This document shows, in pieces, positions 25,758 to 34,218 of a stretch of DNA of 48,189 nucleotides. This stretch comes from Candidatus Altarchaeales archaeon (GTDB taxonomy: Archaea > Altiarchaeota > Altiarchaeia > IMC4 > QMZM01). Both the position numbers and the translations under genes were made by a program. Every line of letters starts with the position of its first letter. Within the stretch, counting starts at the first letter, position 1. Below the pieces are notes generated by a model that worked only from the letters and a program-made list of their open reading frames with translations, did not search any database and was not told the origin of the DNA. Location of the stretch: assembly GCA_023252215.1 (NCBI GenBank), contig JAHEXG010000005.1:1-48189 (forward strand), given 5' to 3'.

Positions 25758-26561
25758 ATGAAAAACAAAAACAGTTTTTTTATCTGGATAATTATTGCTT
25801 TGGTCGCATCATCGGCCTATGCGATTAAGAACCCTGCAGCGGTCTATTGTCAGGCCCTCGGATACTCCTATGAAACGAAGACGAATGATAACGGAGACGA
25901 AGTAGGCATATGCGATTTCCCTGGGAACACGGGAAATACTGACTGCGACTCCTGGAACTATATGAACGGCAAATGCGGCACGGATTACAGCTACTGCGCA
26001 AAAATGGGATACCGGCAGAAAAAAGCAGCAGGAGCGGAATGCGGATCAGAAGACCTTTTGGCAGAATGCCTTCTATGCATCCTGCCAAACGGAACAACGG
26101 CAGAGGTAACAAGCCTGATGAACCTCAACTTACAAGAAGGAAAATGCGGCGACGGAGCATGCGTCCTCGGCGAAACATATGAGAACTGCCCCCAGGACTG
26201 CCCGGCAACGCCCACCACAATAGAAGAAGTTTCCACCATCCCGACAGAAGAAACCACGACCCGGCCGCCAGAGTCAACCACTGTCCCAGAAACTACGACA
26301 ACAACCGAATCCCCAATGACCACAGTTCCTCAAAACCTATGCGGGAACGGCAAATGCGACGCAACCGAAAACGCGGACTCATGCTCCAAGGACTGCGCAA
26401 AACCCACGGGATTATCAGACTACCTGCCCTATATAGTGATAATAGCAGTTCTCCTTTCGATCCTCTACGTATCCAAAAAGAAGCTGGACGAAAAGAAGAT
26501 AGCGAAAGAAAAAGAGGAATTCGAGAAATGGAAACAGGAAAAAGGAGGAACAACCATCTGA
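25758..26561 (+). CDS. DUF333/Cys-repeat membrane-anchored protein
   Basis: A 267-residue protein with a signal peptide (FFIWIIIALVASSAYA). The N-terminal domain (NPAAVYCQALGYSYET...GICDFPG...CDSWNYMNGKC) fits DUF333, a small Cys-containing domain often near proteases or protease inhibitors in bacteria. A second Cys region, a CGDGAC...ENCPQDC repeat, a Thr/Glu/Pro linker, another CGNGKC repeat, one helix (YIVIIAVLLSILYV) and a charged Lys/Glu tail, probably helical, follow. A TATA-like element (gatttataac) lies 20-25 bases before the ATG. Its stop is one base away from the convergent RFC gene. Last gene of the envelope cluster; role unknown. Confidence 0.8.
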   Translation: MKNKNSFFIWIIIALVASSAYAIKNPAAVYCQALGYSYETKTNDNGDEVGICDFPGNTGNTDCDSWNYMNGKCGTDYSYCAKMGYRQKKAAGAECGSEDLLAECLLCILPNGTTAEVTSLMNLNLQEGKCGDGACVLGETYENCPQDCPATPTTIEEVSTIPTEETTTRPPESTTVPETTTTTESPMTTVPQNLCGNGKCDATENADSCSKDCAKPTGLSDYLPYIVIIAVLLSILYVSKKKLDEKKIAKEKEEFEKWKQEKGGTTI

Positions 26562-26562
26562 T

Positions 26563-27705
26563 TCAACCCGCCAGATACTCGATCTCTTCCTTTTCCAATT
26601 TGAATTCTTCGCCGATCTGCATAGAATCTATTTTCTTTGCTTTTATCAACGTCCTATAAAGAGGAATAAAAGCATTCGCAGCCTCCTTCGACGAACAATG
26701 CAGGCGGGAACCCATCTTCAATCCAATGCTCTTTTTCAGATTCCTCTCCTTTTTCGTCTGCCCCATGCGGATTATGTAGAACGGGAACTGATAACGCGCA
26801 AAGTTTATCTTATCCCCCTTCGAAGCAGTCACTCCCCCAGTCATAAGGGCTCCGGCGTACCGCAGGTACCCCCAGTACTGCCTGTTTGTGATCCTGCCAA
26901 AAAACACGTCTGCGCGCGAAAGATAATCATAGCACCTGCGTATTTCCTCTGGACCCCTGACAACAGACGGCAGATTCTCATCAATCCACAAAAGGACATT
27001 CTGAGGCTGCTCATCCAAGTCATAAGTGGACCGAATAGACTCCTGCAGGTCCTTTTTTAGGAATATCGTCGAAAGGGCTTTGTAAATATCGGAAACCCGG
27101 TCCCGGCCTTCAAGCACGCCCAGGTCTTCTTTTACGATCTTCTTCCTCCCGCCTGCCAATGTCTCCAAGTCGTTTACAGCGGCCCGGAAATCTCCCTCCG
27201 ATTTTTCGGATATATCCTTTAGGACTTCTTTATCGGCGAATATTCCCTCCCTGGCCGCTATAATCTCCAAAAGTTTTGCCACGGATATCGAACTGGGCCT
27301 GCGCATCTGGAATTTCTCGCAGAGCTTTTTTGCCGTCGCCAGGCGCTTGGATTCAAAATCAGAAGAAATGAGCAGCGTAGGGTTTTTCGTTATTCTAAGT
27401 ATCTCCGCAACTTCCCCTATGTCGTCTATGTTATCTACGTTGTCGAACACGATAAGCTTCTTGTTCCCAAAGAGGCTGCCGCTCTCAGCGATCGTTTTCC
27501 CGTTCTTTATGTTGTCGTCGTTTATCTCTACGAGGTCGTAGCCTGACTCTTTTGCCAGCGCCTGCGCAAGAGCGGTCTTACCGCAGCCCGGCGGACCGTA
27601 TAATATGGCAGGGGCTTTCCACCCGTATTTTTTCAGGTCCTCTGCGACCTTGGGGTTGCCCAACACGTCCCCCGTCAACAGGGGCTTGTATTTCTCAGTC
27701 CACAT
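26563..27705 (-). CDS. rfcL: Replication factor C large subunit
   Basis: A 380-residue AAA+ clamp-loader subunit that, with the small subunit, loads the PCNA clamp on primed DNA. It opens MWTEKYKP, with Walker A GPPGCGKT at about residue 40. The start at the ATG 27705 is preferred over a TTG two codons upstream. The Walker B stretch reads IVFDNVDNIDD, where family members have DEVD, so the catalytic Glu appears replaced by Asn. Further family motifs are SEGDFRAAVNDLE, LSRADVFFGR and a C-terminal collar region. The C-terminal PCNA-binding motif (QxxLxxFF-like) seen in many archaeal RFC large subunits is not visible. Stand-alone housekeeping gene. Confidence 0.85.
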   Translation of the reverse strand: MWTEKYKPLLTGDVLGNPKVAEDLKKYGWKAPAILYGPPGCGKTALAQALAKESGYDLVEINDDNIKNGKTIAESGSLFGNKKLIVFDNVDNIDDIGEVAEILRITKNPTLLISSDFESKRLATAKKLCEKFQMRRPSSISVAKLLEIIAAREGIFADKEVLKDISEKSEGDFRAAVNDLETLAGGRKKIVKEDLGVLEGRDRVSDIYKALSTIFLKKDLQESIRSTYDLDEQPQNVLLWIDENLPSVVRGPEEIRRCYDYLSRADVFFGRITNRQYWGYLRYAGALMTGGVTASKGDKINFARYQFPFYIIRMGQTKKERNLKKSIGLKMGSRLHCSSKEAANAFIPLYRTLIKAKKIDSMQIGEEFKLEKEEIEYLAG

Positions 27706-27749
27706 AGTCAATATCTATTCGGATTCAAAAGAAAAATAAGGTATCCCCC

Positions 27750-28658
27750 CTATTTTGCTTCTTTAGCCGACTTATAGAAAAAGTATCCTACGACAAGGAA
27801 TGTGATTATCGGCGAAAGCCATGAGGGTATGCCCCTCCCGAAGCTGTCTGCGATCATTATCACTCCCAGGCAGAGGATGGAATACATTGCCCCGTTCTTC
27901 AGGTATTTGTATTTCTTTATTTTTTCGATGTTGCCTATGGTGATCTCCCGGACCACGACTGCGCCCAGGCCGTTCCCGAGGAGTATCAGCGGCACTGACA
28001 GCGTGAATGCAAAAGCACCTATTACGCCGTCTATGGAAAACGTAGCGTCTATTATTTCCAGGTACAAAAGCTTGCTGATGTCTGACATGCGGCCTTCCAT
28101 GAGTTTTCGCTCGTTTTCTTCGGCATTCTGCTTGAAGCCGTGGGTTATGAAAAACGCGGTCGAGCCGACGACTGCGCCCAAGGCCATCATGGGGTTGCGG
28201 TTTATGGCAAAATAGACAAGCATTGTCAGAAGAACGGATACGACGGCGAAGAACCACACGCCCTGGGAAGCTATGAACTTCTCTCCCCGCAGGCCGTAGG
28301 ATTTCGGCTCAAGGAAAAGCCAATGGAAGAAAAGAAAAACAAGGAATGTTCCGCCCCCTAACAACAGGACGGGCGCCGAAGACTCTACTGCTTCAAGAAC
28401 GCCCGGATCGGAGGAGAACGTGCTCATCAGGGCCCCTACGGGACCGAGAGACGGAGTAGCCGCCCAGACAATAGCCCAGGGGAGAAGGCCCCTTACTATA
28501 AAGACTGCAAAGAGCAGGCCCCATAACAGGAACCACCTGCGGGCCTTTTTACTCATGGTCGAGAGGACGTCCGCATTGATGATGGCGTTGTCTATGCTGC
28601 TTATAGTCTCGAAAAGGCATAGTCCGAGAACGACCAGGATCATTGAAAAAATTTCCAT
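27750..28658 (-). CDS. TerC/DUF475 family membrane protein
   Basis: A 302-residue polytopic membrane protein of the TerC-like DUF475 family. The two family-typical acidic helices are visible: FETISSIDNAIINADVL at the N-terminus and LEIIDATFSIDGVIGAFAF near residue 195. About eight helices are predicted by eye. TerC-like proteins are linked to metal (manganese or tellurite) handling, but the substrate of this group is not established. It lies 45 bases upstream of, and in the same direction as, the RFC large subunit gene, so co-transcription is possible. Confidence 0.8.
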   Translation of the reverse strand: MEIFSMILVVLGLCLFETISSIDNAIINADVLSTMSKKARRWFLLWGLLFAVFIVRGLLPWAIVWAATPSLGPVGALMSTFSSDPGVLEAVESSAPVLLLGGGTFLVFLFFHWLFLEPKSYGLRGEKFIASQGVWFFAVVSVLLTMLVYFAINRNPMMALGAVVGSTAFFITHGFKQNAEENERKLMEGRMSDISKLLYLEIIDATFSIDGVIGAFAFTLSVPLILLGNGLGAVVVREITIGNIEKIKKYKYLKNGAMYSILCLGVIMIADSFGRGIPSWLSPIITFLVVGYFFYKSAKEAK

Positions 28659-28754
28659 AACGCCTGAAAACCTCTTTTTCCGCTATTAATCTGTCTCTTT
28701 GGAATAATAATACTAAATTATCTCATTTCAGGGATTAATAGTATCTCTCAGTCC

Positions 28755-29852
28755 ATGACCGGCGAAGAAAGAATAACGGAAATAGAAGAAGAACTGCATA
28801 AGACAGTTTATAACAAGGCCACGCAGTACCACATAGGAAAGCTCAAAGCAAAGCTTGCCCAGCTAAAGGAACAGGAGATAAAACGCAAGTCCTCAGCCAA
28901 AAAAGGCGAAGGATACGCAGTCAAAAAAAGCGGGGACGCAACCGTGGTACTCGTAGGGTTCCCGTCGGTCGGAAAATCGACGCTGCTAAACGCCCTCACA
29001 GACGCAGACTCGCGCGTGGCGGCATACGAGTTCACAACCCTCAACGTAGTGCCCGGCATGATGGAATACGAAGGCGCAAGGATACAGATACTAGACCTCC
29101 CAGGGATCATCGTGGGCGCCTCGATAGGCAAAGGCCGCGGACGGGAAGTCCTATCAATCGTAAGAAACGCAGACCTCATACTAATACTCCTGGACGCAAC
29201 AAACATAAAACACCTCTCGGCACTGGAAAAAGAACTATACGAAGTGGGGATCAGGCTAAACCAAAGGCCTCCCAGAGTAAGTATCCAGAAAACAGACCGA
29301 GGCGGAGTATCGGTCGTCGCAAACGTCAAACTCACCAAAATAGACAAGCGAACAGTGCGGGAAATACTAAACGTATACGGCATACACAACGCAACCGTCG
29401 CCCTGCACGAAGACATAACAGACGACCAGATGATAGACGCGATACAAAAAAACAGGATATACTCGCCCTCGCTCATACTACTCAACAAAATAGACATGCT
29501 CAACGCAGAAGACCTCAAAAAAGTCAGGACAGAACTCAAAAACCAGGCAATAGAAGTATCAGCGGAAAAACGCCAGAACATCGAAGAACTAAAGAAAAAA
29601 ATATTCCAAAAACTCGACGTGATACGCGTATACACCAAAAGATACGGCGAAAAGACCCACTCCCCTGAGCCTATGATCATGAAGGCCGGATCCAACGTAA
29701 GAGACGCCTGCGCATTCGTCCACCGGGACATCATAAAAAAATTCAAATACGCCCACGTCACGGGAAAATCCGTCAAATTCGACGAACAAGTAGTTGGCCT
29801 AAACCATGTCCTCGCAGACGGGGACATACTGACGATAGTTACCGCCCGCTGA
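28755..29852 (+). CDS. DRG/Rbg-type OBG GTPase with TGS domain
   Basis: A 365-residue GTPase of the DRG family, which acts on ribosomes and translation in archaea and eukaryotes. It has an N-terminal helical part (ITEIEEELHKTVYNKATQYH, typical of DRG), G1 GFPSVGKST, G3 DLPGII, G4 NKID, an inserted domain of S5D2L type between G3 and G4, and a C-terminal TGS domain (DACAFVHRDIIKKFKYAHV). Length and order match archaeal homologues closely. Transcribed divergently from the TerC-like gene. Confidence 0.92.
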   Translation: MTGEERITEIEEELHKTVYNKATQYHIGKLKAKLAQLKEQEIKRKSSAKKGEGYAVKKSGDATVVLVGFPSVGKSTLLNALTDADSRVAAYEFTTLNVVPGMMEYEGARIQILDLPGIIVGASIGKGRGREVLSIVRNADLILILLDATNIKHLSALEKELYEVGIRLNQRPPRVSIQKTDRGGVSVVANVKLTKIDKRTVREILNVYGIHNATVALHEDITDDQMIDAIQKNRIYSPSLILLNKIDMLNAEDLKKVRTELKNQAIEVSAEKRQNIEELKKKIFQKLDVIRVYTKRYGEKTHSPEPMIMKAGSNVRDACAFVHRDIIKKFKYAHVTGKSVKFDEQVVGLNHVLADGDILTIVTAR

Positions 29853-29891
29853 AAAAACCCTTTTTGTTCTCGTCATGCCAATATACATACT

Positions 29892-31100
29892 ATGCTCAAT
29901 TCCGTCATACGCATCGATCTTGCCGGTAAAGAGGTCCTTCTCATAGGCACTGCCCACGTTTCCAAGGAGAGCGTGGAACTAGTCAGGGAAACAATTGAAA
30001 AAGAGAACCCGGACATGGTGGCAGTGGAACTCTGCGCCCAGAGGCATCATGCGATCTCAGAGAAGAAGAAATGGGACGAGACCGACATATCCAAGGTGAT
30101 AAAAGAAGGCAAAGGATATCTGTTTCTGACTCAGCTCATGCTTACCAATTTCCAGCGGAAAGTAGGCGACGAACTAGGGGTAAAACCCGGCAGCGAGATG
30201 GTCAAGGCATTGGAGTTGGCCAAGGAGAAGAACATCCCCATCGCGCTCGTCGACAGAGACATAGGAGTCACCCTCAAGCGGGCTTTGAACCGCATGAGCC
30301 TAAAGGAGAAAATAAGAATACTATTCGGCCTGGTATCCGGCATCTTTGAAGAGGAAAAGGTCACAGAGGAGATGGTCGAAAAACTCAAAGAGATGGATGT
30401 TCTCACAGAGATGATGGAAGAACTAGGCCGCGAGGTACCCTCAGTCAAAGAAACCCTGCTCGACGAAAGAAACCACTACATAGCGGACAAGATAGCGAGC
30501 CTGGAAGCTAAAAAGATCGTCGCAGTCGTGGGCGCAGGCCACGTTTCAGGTATAAAGGACATACTGGAGTCCAAAGACTTTTCAACTGACTCGGTCAAGG
30601 AGGAACTGGCGGAACTGGAATCGGTTCCAGAAAAAAAGAGCCGCTTCAAGAAATATGCCAATTATGCCCTTCCTGCGGCGATCATTGGCGTGGTTCTCCT
30701 GGGGTTTTTTATGGCTCCGAATGATCCTAAATTCTTAACGGATTCGGCTATACAATTCATCCTACTGACCGGCCTCTTGTCTGCATTAGGCGCAGCATTC
30801 GCATTAGCACATCCTCTTTCCATAATCACTGCTTTTCTCGTCGCTCCGATAACCACGTTGCATCCGTTTCTTGCTGCGGGATGGTTTGCAGGATGGGTTG
30901 AAGCCAAGGTTAGAAAACCCAAAGTAAAAGATTTCGAGGACCTTATGAATATCAATTCCGTGTTAGACCTTTGGAGAAACAAGGTAACTAAAATATTGCT
31001 GGTCATGTCATTCTCAAACCTGGGCGCATCCCTGGGTTTGGTAATCGCGCTGTTCTCGTTGATAATCAACTTTGTCTCTAAGTTCATTCATATTCTATAA
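29892..31100 (+). CDS. TraB-family membrane protein
   Basis: A 402-residue protein. The N-terminal 235 residues carry TraB/PrgY-type motifs: LIGTAHVSKES, VAVELCAQRH, the ALVDRDI stretch, DERNHYIADKI and VVGAGHVSGI. The C-terminal third has four or more membrane helices (LPAAIIGVVLLGFFMAPN onwards). Archaeal TraB proteins share this layout. Bacterial relatives (PrgY) reduce pheromone activity, and a fold relation to EreA/ChaN-type metal-dependent hydrolases has been proposed; the archaeal substrate is unknown. Confidence 0.85.
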   Translation: MLNSVIRIDLAGKEVLLIGTAHVSKESVELVRETIEKENPDMVAVELCAQRHHAISEKKKWDETDISKVIKEGKGYLFLTQLMLTNFQRKVGDELGVKPGSEMVKALELAKEKNIPIALVDRDIGVTLKRALNRMSLKEKIRILFGLVSGIFEEEKVTEEMVEKLKEMDVLTEMMEELGREVPSVKETLLDERNHYIADKIASLEAKKIVAVVGAGHVSGIKDILESKDFSTDSVKEELAELESVPEKKSRFKKYANYALPAAIIGVVLLGFFMAPNDPKFLTDSAIQFILLTGLLSALGAAFALAHPLSIITAFLVAPITTLHPFLAAGWFAGWVEAKVRKPKVKDFEDLMNINSVLDLWRNKVTKILLVMSFSNLGASLGLVIALFSLIINFVSKFIHIL

Positions 31101-31187
31101 ACTTTGTTATTTGCTCCGAACGATTGATTTTTTCCGGATATTTCCGGATATATACAAAATAATACTAAGTATTCAAGCGTAGGCGAA

Positions 31188-32033
31188 ATGAAAAAGAACA
31201 AACTTGGCTTGGTTGGGCACCCCCTGGGGCATTCGCTTTCTCCGCTAATGCATAGAGCAGTATTCGAGAAACTGCGATTAGACTATAGCTATGAATCCTT
31301 TGACGTAAAACCCTCGGAGCTGGCCTACTTTATGGACATAACCGTCTACAAAGGCTTCGTCGGATTAAATGTCACGATACCCTACAAGGTAGACATACTC
31401 AAATACGTCGACAAAGTCAGCAGGGAAGCAGAGTTGATCGGCGCCGTTAATACCATCAAATTCGTAGGGGACGATGTTTGCGGCTACAATACGGACGGCA
31501 TAGGCTGCATCAAGGCACTGAAAGATGCGGGCGTTTCCGTGAAAGACAAGAGGGTGCTCGTACTCGGCGCGGGGGGCGCGGCAAGGGCCGTTGCTTTCCA
31601 GTGCGCGATCGAAGGCGCTTCTCTTTCTATTGCGAATCGCACTATGGAGAAGACAAAAAAACTTGCGGCCGATATAGAAGGACGCCTCGGCGGAAAAGTA
31701 TGTGTCTGCGATTTTTCGTACGACGGGCTTCTATCCGGGTTAAAAGGAATAGACGTCCTCATAAACGCAACCTCTGCCGGCATGCATCCGCACGAGGACG
31801 AAGAACTGCTCTCCGCGGATATGATACCTGAAAAAATAGCGGTCATGGACCTGGTCTATAACCCTCTGGAGACAAAACTTCTTTCCGCGGCCAGGAGCCG
31901 GGGCTGCAAGACCATTGACGGCGTAGGGATGCTGGCACGCCAGGGCGCAGAGTCTTTGAATATATGGCTTGGCATAGACGCTCCGGTAAAAATCATGGAA
32001 GACGCGGTCCTATCCCAGCTCAAGAAAAAATGA
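31188..32033 (+). CDS. aroE: Shikimate dehydrogenase (NADP+)
   Basis: A 281-residue enzyme that reduces 3-dehydroshikimate to shikimate in aromatic amino-acid synthesis. The substrate-binding domain has GHPLGHSLSPLMH and NVTIPYK with the catalytic Lys; the nucleotide-binding domain has GAGGAARAV and NRTMEKTKKL with the NADP-selective NRT; DLVYNPLET and GVGMLARQGAESLNIW complete the active site. Length fits the family. Its stop overlaps the next start as ATGA. Confidence 0.95.
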   Translation: MKKNKLGLVGHPLGHSLSPLMHRAVFEKLRLDYSYESFDVKPSELAYFMDITVYKGFVGLNVTIPYKVDILKYVDKVSREAELIGAVNTIKFVGDDVCGYNTDGIGCIKALKDAGVSVKDKRVLVLGAGGAARAVAFQCAIEGASLSIANRTMEKTKKLAADIEGRLGGKVCVCDFSYDGLLSGLKGIDVLINATSAGMHPHEDEELLSADMIPEKIAVMDLVYNPLETKLLSAARSRGCKTIDGVGMLARQGAESLNIWLGIDAPVKIMEDAVLSQLKKK

Positions 32034-33127
32034 GCACTATCTGCTGCATATCCGACTGCCACCTGGGCTATCTGCACAGGCTGAAAAAAGAGCGACTGGA
32101 AGATTTTGAAGCATCTTTCAGCGAAGCAATTTCCAAGGCCATGGAATACAACCCTGATCTGATCATCTTTGGCGGCGACGTGTTCGAGCATTCAAAACCC
32201 GATGCCAGAAGCTTTAAGGCGTTCATATCCGCTTTAATGAAAGTTTCCGCGAAAACCCTGGTCGTGCTGGCCATCGGAAACCACGAGCTCGACGGCCACC
32301 TGAGAACGTCGTATCAGCCGGCGCTTTCTCATCTTAGCAATAACATCCATGTTCTTTCTACCGAGAACCCGCACGTATTACTCGAATTATCCGGAAAAAA
32401 AGTCGGCATACACGGGTTTGAATACCTGCGCGAGAAAGACGCATCCGAGGCGGCTTTGAAGAAACTGACTTCAGAGATGGAGTCTATAAGCCAGAATGCG
32501 GATACGAACATCCTATGCCTCCACCAGGGAATAGAAGGAAGCGTTCCACGTTATGAGATTTCTTTAAAGGCATTACAAGAAATCTCCCAGAAATATGACC
32601 TGATACTTTCAGGCCACATCCACAAATACCAGAGAATAAAGGGCATAGCAGTACCCGCATACTATGTCGGGAGCACGTCCAAACGGAATTTTTCCGAGTC
32701 CGGGAACGTCAACGGCGTACTAGTCTTTAAAGATTTCGATTACAATAACCCGGCTTTTATAGAGATTCCGTCGGCTACTATGCGCGCGATAAAACAGGAC
32801 CTGGGAACCAGAACGCCCGAGGAGATAAACGTATACCTGAAAGATCTTATAGAATCCAATTCCGATGTTAAAAATCTCAGCATCTCTTTGGATGTTGACG
32901 TAAAAGGCAACTATTTCGATGTTGCGCGGGACTGGGAAACTATTTATCCCCTGTTTACCATTCTTGAGGTACACGTTAACAATAAAGTAAAAGATGCGGC
33001 CATAAAGATAGAGAAGGCGCAGATGGAGCCAAAAGTCATCGAGGAGTATTTTGAGAAAAAGGGCATTGCTGCAAGAAAAGACCTGTTGGCGGCGTGCGTG
33101 CGGTTCTATGAACGGTATGGCGGGTGA
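32030..33127 (+). CDS. Mre11/SbcD-like DNA repair nuclease
   Basis: A 365-residue calcineurin-like phosphoesterase of Mre11 type. Metal-site motifs are all visible: SDCHLGY, GGDVFEHSKPD, IGNHELDGH, LHQGIEG and SGHIHKYQ. The start at 32030 overlaps the aroE stop as ATGA; the longer open frame is a shadow of aroE. No Rad50 (long coiled-coil ATPase) gene is next to it, which is unusual for the canonical mre11-rad50 pair, so it may be a stand-alone nuclease relative. RadB lies just downstream, consistent with a repair neighbourhood. Confidence 0.85.
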   Translation: MSTICCISDCHLGYLHRLKKERLEDFEASFSEAISKAMEYNPDLIIFGGDVFEHSKPDARSFKAFISALMKVSAKTLVVLAIGNHELDGHLRTSYQPALSHLSNNIHVLSTENPHVLLELSGKKVGIHGFEYLREKDASEAALKKLTSEMESISQNADTNILCLHQGIEGSVPRYEISLKALQEISQKYDLILSGHIHKYQRIKGIAVPAYYVGSTSKRNFSESGNVNGVLVFKDFDYNNPAFIEIPSATMRAIKQDLGTRTPEEINVYLKDLIESNSDVKNLSISLDVDVKGNYFDVARDWETIYPLFTILEVHVNNKVKDAAIKIEKAQMEPKVIEEYFEKKGIAARKDLLAACVRFYERYGG

Positions 33128-33173
33128 GTTTCTGATTTATTAGCTTAGTCTAAAATATTATCCGGTACTAACA

Positions 33174-33869
33174 ATGGTAAAAGTCCAAAAAGACCTTGAC
33201 GTGCTGCTTGGAGGCGGCCTGCAGCCCCGGACCATCACCCACATATACGGTGCGCCGGGGGCGGGGAAGACCAACATTGCTTTGATGGCTGCGGTTAGCG
33301 CGGCAAAGGCGGGCGGAAAGGTCGTATTCATAGACGCAGAGGGCGGCTTCTCGTTCGAGCGGATTAAACAGATAGCAGGCGAAGGCGCAGAAGAGGTCTT
33401 GAAGAATCTGATATTGATAGAGCCTACGGAATTCGACGAGCAGAAACTGGGCATTAACCGCCTAAATGAGATAGTCCCCAATTCCTCGGCAAAACTTGTC
33501 ATCGTAGACTCTATTGCAGTCCTATACCGGCTGGAGGAAGACAAAGACATAAAGGAACTAGGAAGGCAGATGGCCAAGCTACTGCGCATAGCAAGAAAAT
33601 ACGACATACCCATACTCATAACCAACCAGATATACACTGACATAGAGACCGGAAGAAACGTGCCAATAGGAGGGGACGTGATAAGGTACTGGGCCAAGAT
33701 AAGCCTGGAACTGGACAAGAGGGAAAACTTAAGGACCGCGATACTCAAGAAACACAAGTTCCTTCCTGAGAATATGCGCATGGATTACCGGATAACCGCA
33801 AAAGGCATGGAAACGCTCCGCATGGAAATACCCTCGGATGCCGAACCAACAATTATTTTAGAAGGATAA
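33174..33869 (+). CDS. radB: DNA repair and recombination protein RadB
   Basis: A 231-residue RecA-family protein with only the ATPase core, as in RadB, lacking the N-terminal helix-hairpin-helix domain of RadA. Walker A is GAPGAGKTN, Walker B is KLVIVDSIAV, and ITNQIYTD is the L2-side motif. The TATA-like stretch (ctaaaatatta) about 25 bases upstream fits a leaderless start. RadB is a RadA paralog that modulates recombination and is found in euryarchaea and related groups. Confidence 0.92.
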   Translation: MVKVQKDLDVLLGGGLQPRTITHIYGAPGAGKTNIALMAAVSAAKAGGKVVFIDAEGGFSFERIKQIAGEGAEEVLKNLILIEPTEFDEQKLGINRLNEIVPNSSAKLVIVDSIAVLYRLEEDKDIKELGRQMAKLLRIARKYDIPILITNQIYTDIETGRNVPIGGDVIRYWAKISLELDKRENLRTAILKKHKFLPENMRMDYRITAKGMETLRMEIPSDAEPTIILEG

Positions 33870-33876
33870 CCAAAGA

Positions 33877-34218
33877 ATGGAATACACGCCAGTTAAGGTC
33901 GTCGAAAAACCCTGGGGACAAGAGATATGGCTCTGCGTGGAAAAAGAATACGCAGGGAAGATACTGGAAATAAAAAAAGGCTGCCGCACCAGTCTGCAAT
34001 ACCACAACAAAAAAAAGGAGAGCATGTACGTCCTCTCCGGCATACTCAAGATAACGTATCCCGGCGGCGAGCGAACCCTGAAAAAAGGAGAGTCTGTAAC
34101 GATGCATCCAGGGGACAAGCACCGTCTCTGCGCGGTAAAAGACCTCGTTCTAATCGAAGTAAGCACGCCAGAACTGGACGACGTAGTCCGGCTGGAGGAT
34201 GATCATGGACGAAAATAA
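33877..34218 (+). CDS. Cupin protein, mannose-6-phosphate isomerase-like
   Basis: A 113-residue single cupin domain related to the C-terminal part of type II phosphomannose isomerase/GDP-mannose pyrophosphorylase. Cupin motif 1 is SLQYHNKKKESMYVLSG, and motif 2 is MHPGDKHRL; the PWGQEIWL opening is typical of the family. It starts 7 bases after radB and its end overlaps the next gene, so it belongs to the same operon. Sugar-phosphate isomerase or sugar-binding function is inferred. Confidence 0.8.
   Translation: MEYTPVKVVEKPWGQEIWLCVEKEYAGKILEIKKGCRTSLQYHNKKKESMYVLSGILKITYPGGERTLKKGESVTMHPGDKHRLCAVKDLVLIEVSTPELDDVVRLEDDHGRK

Noticed and set aside
28808-29827. A 339-codon frame opposite the DRG GTPase gene
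   Set aside because: It is Ser-rich shadow coding; the plus strand has all GTPase motifs and the TGS domain.
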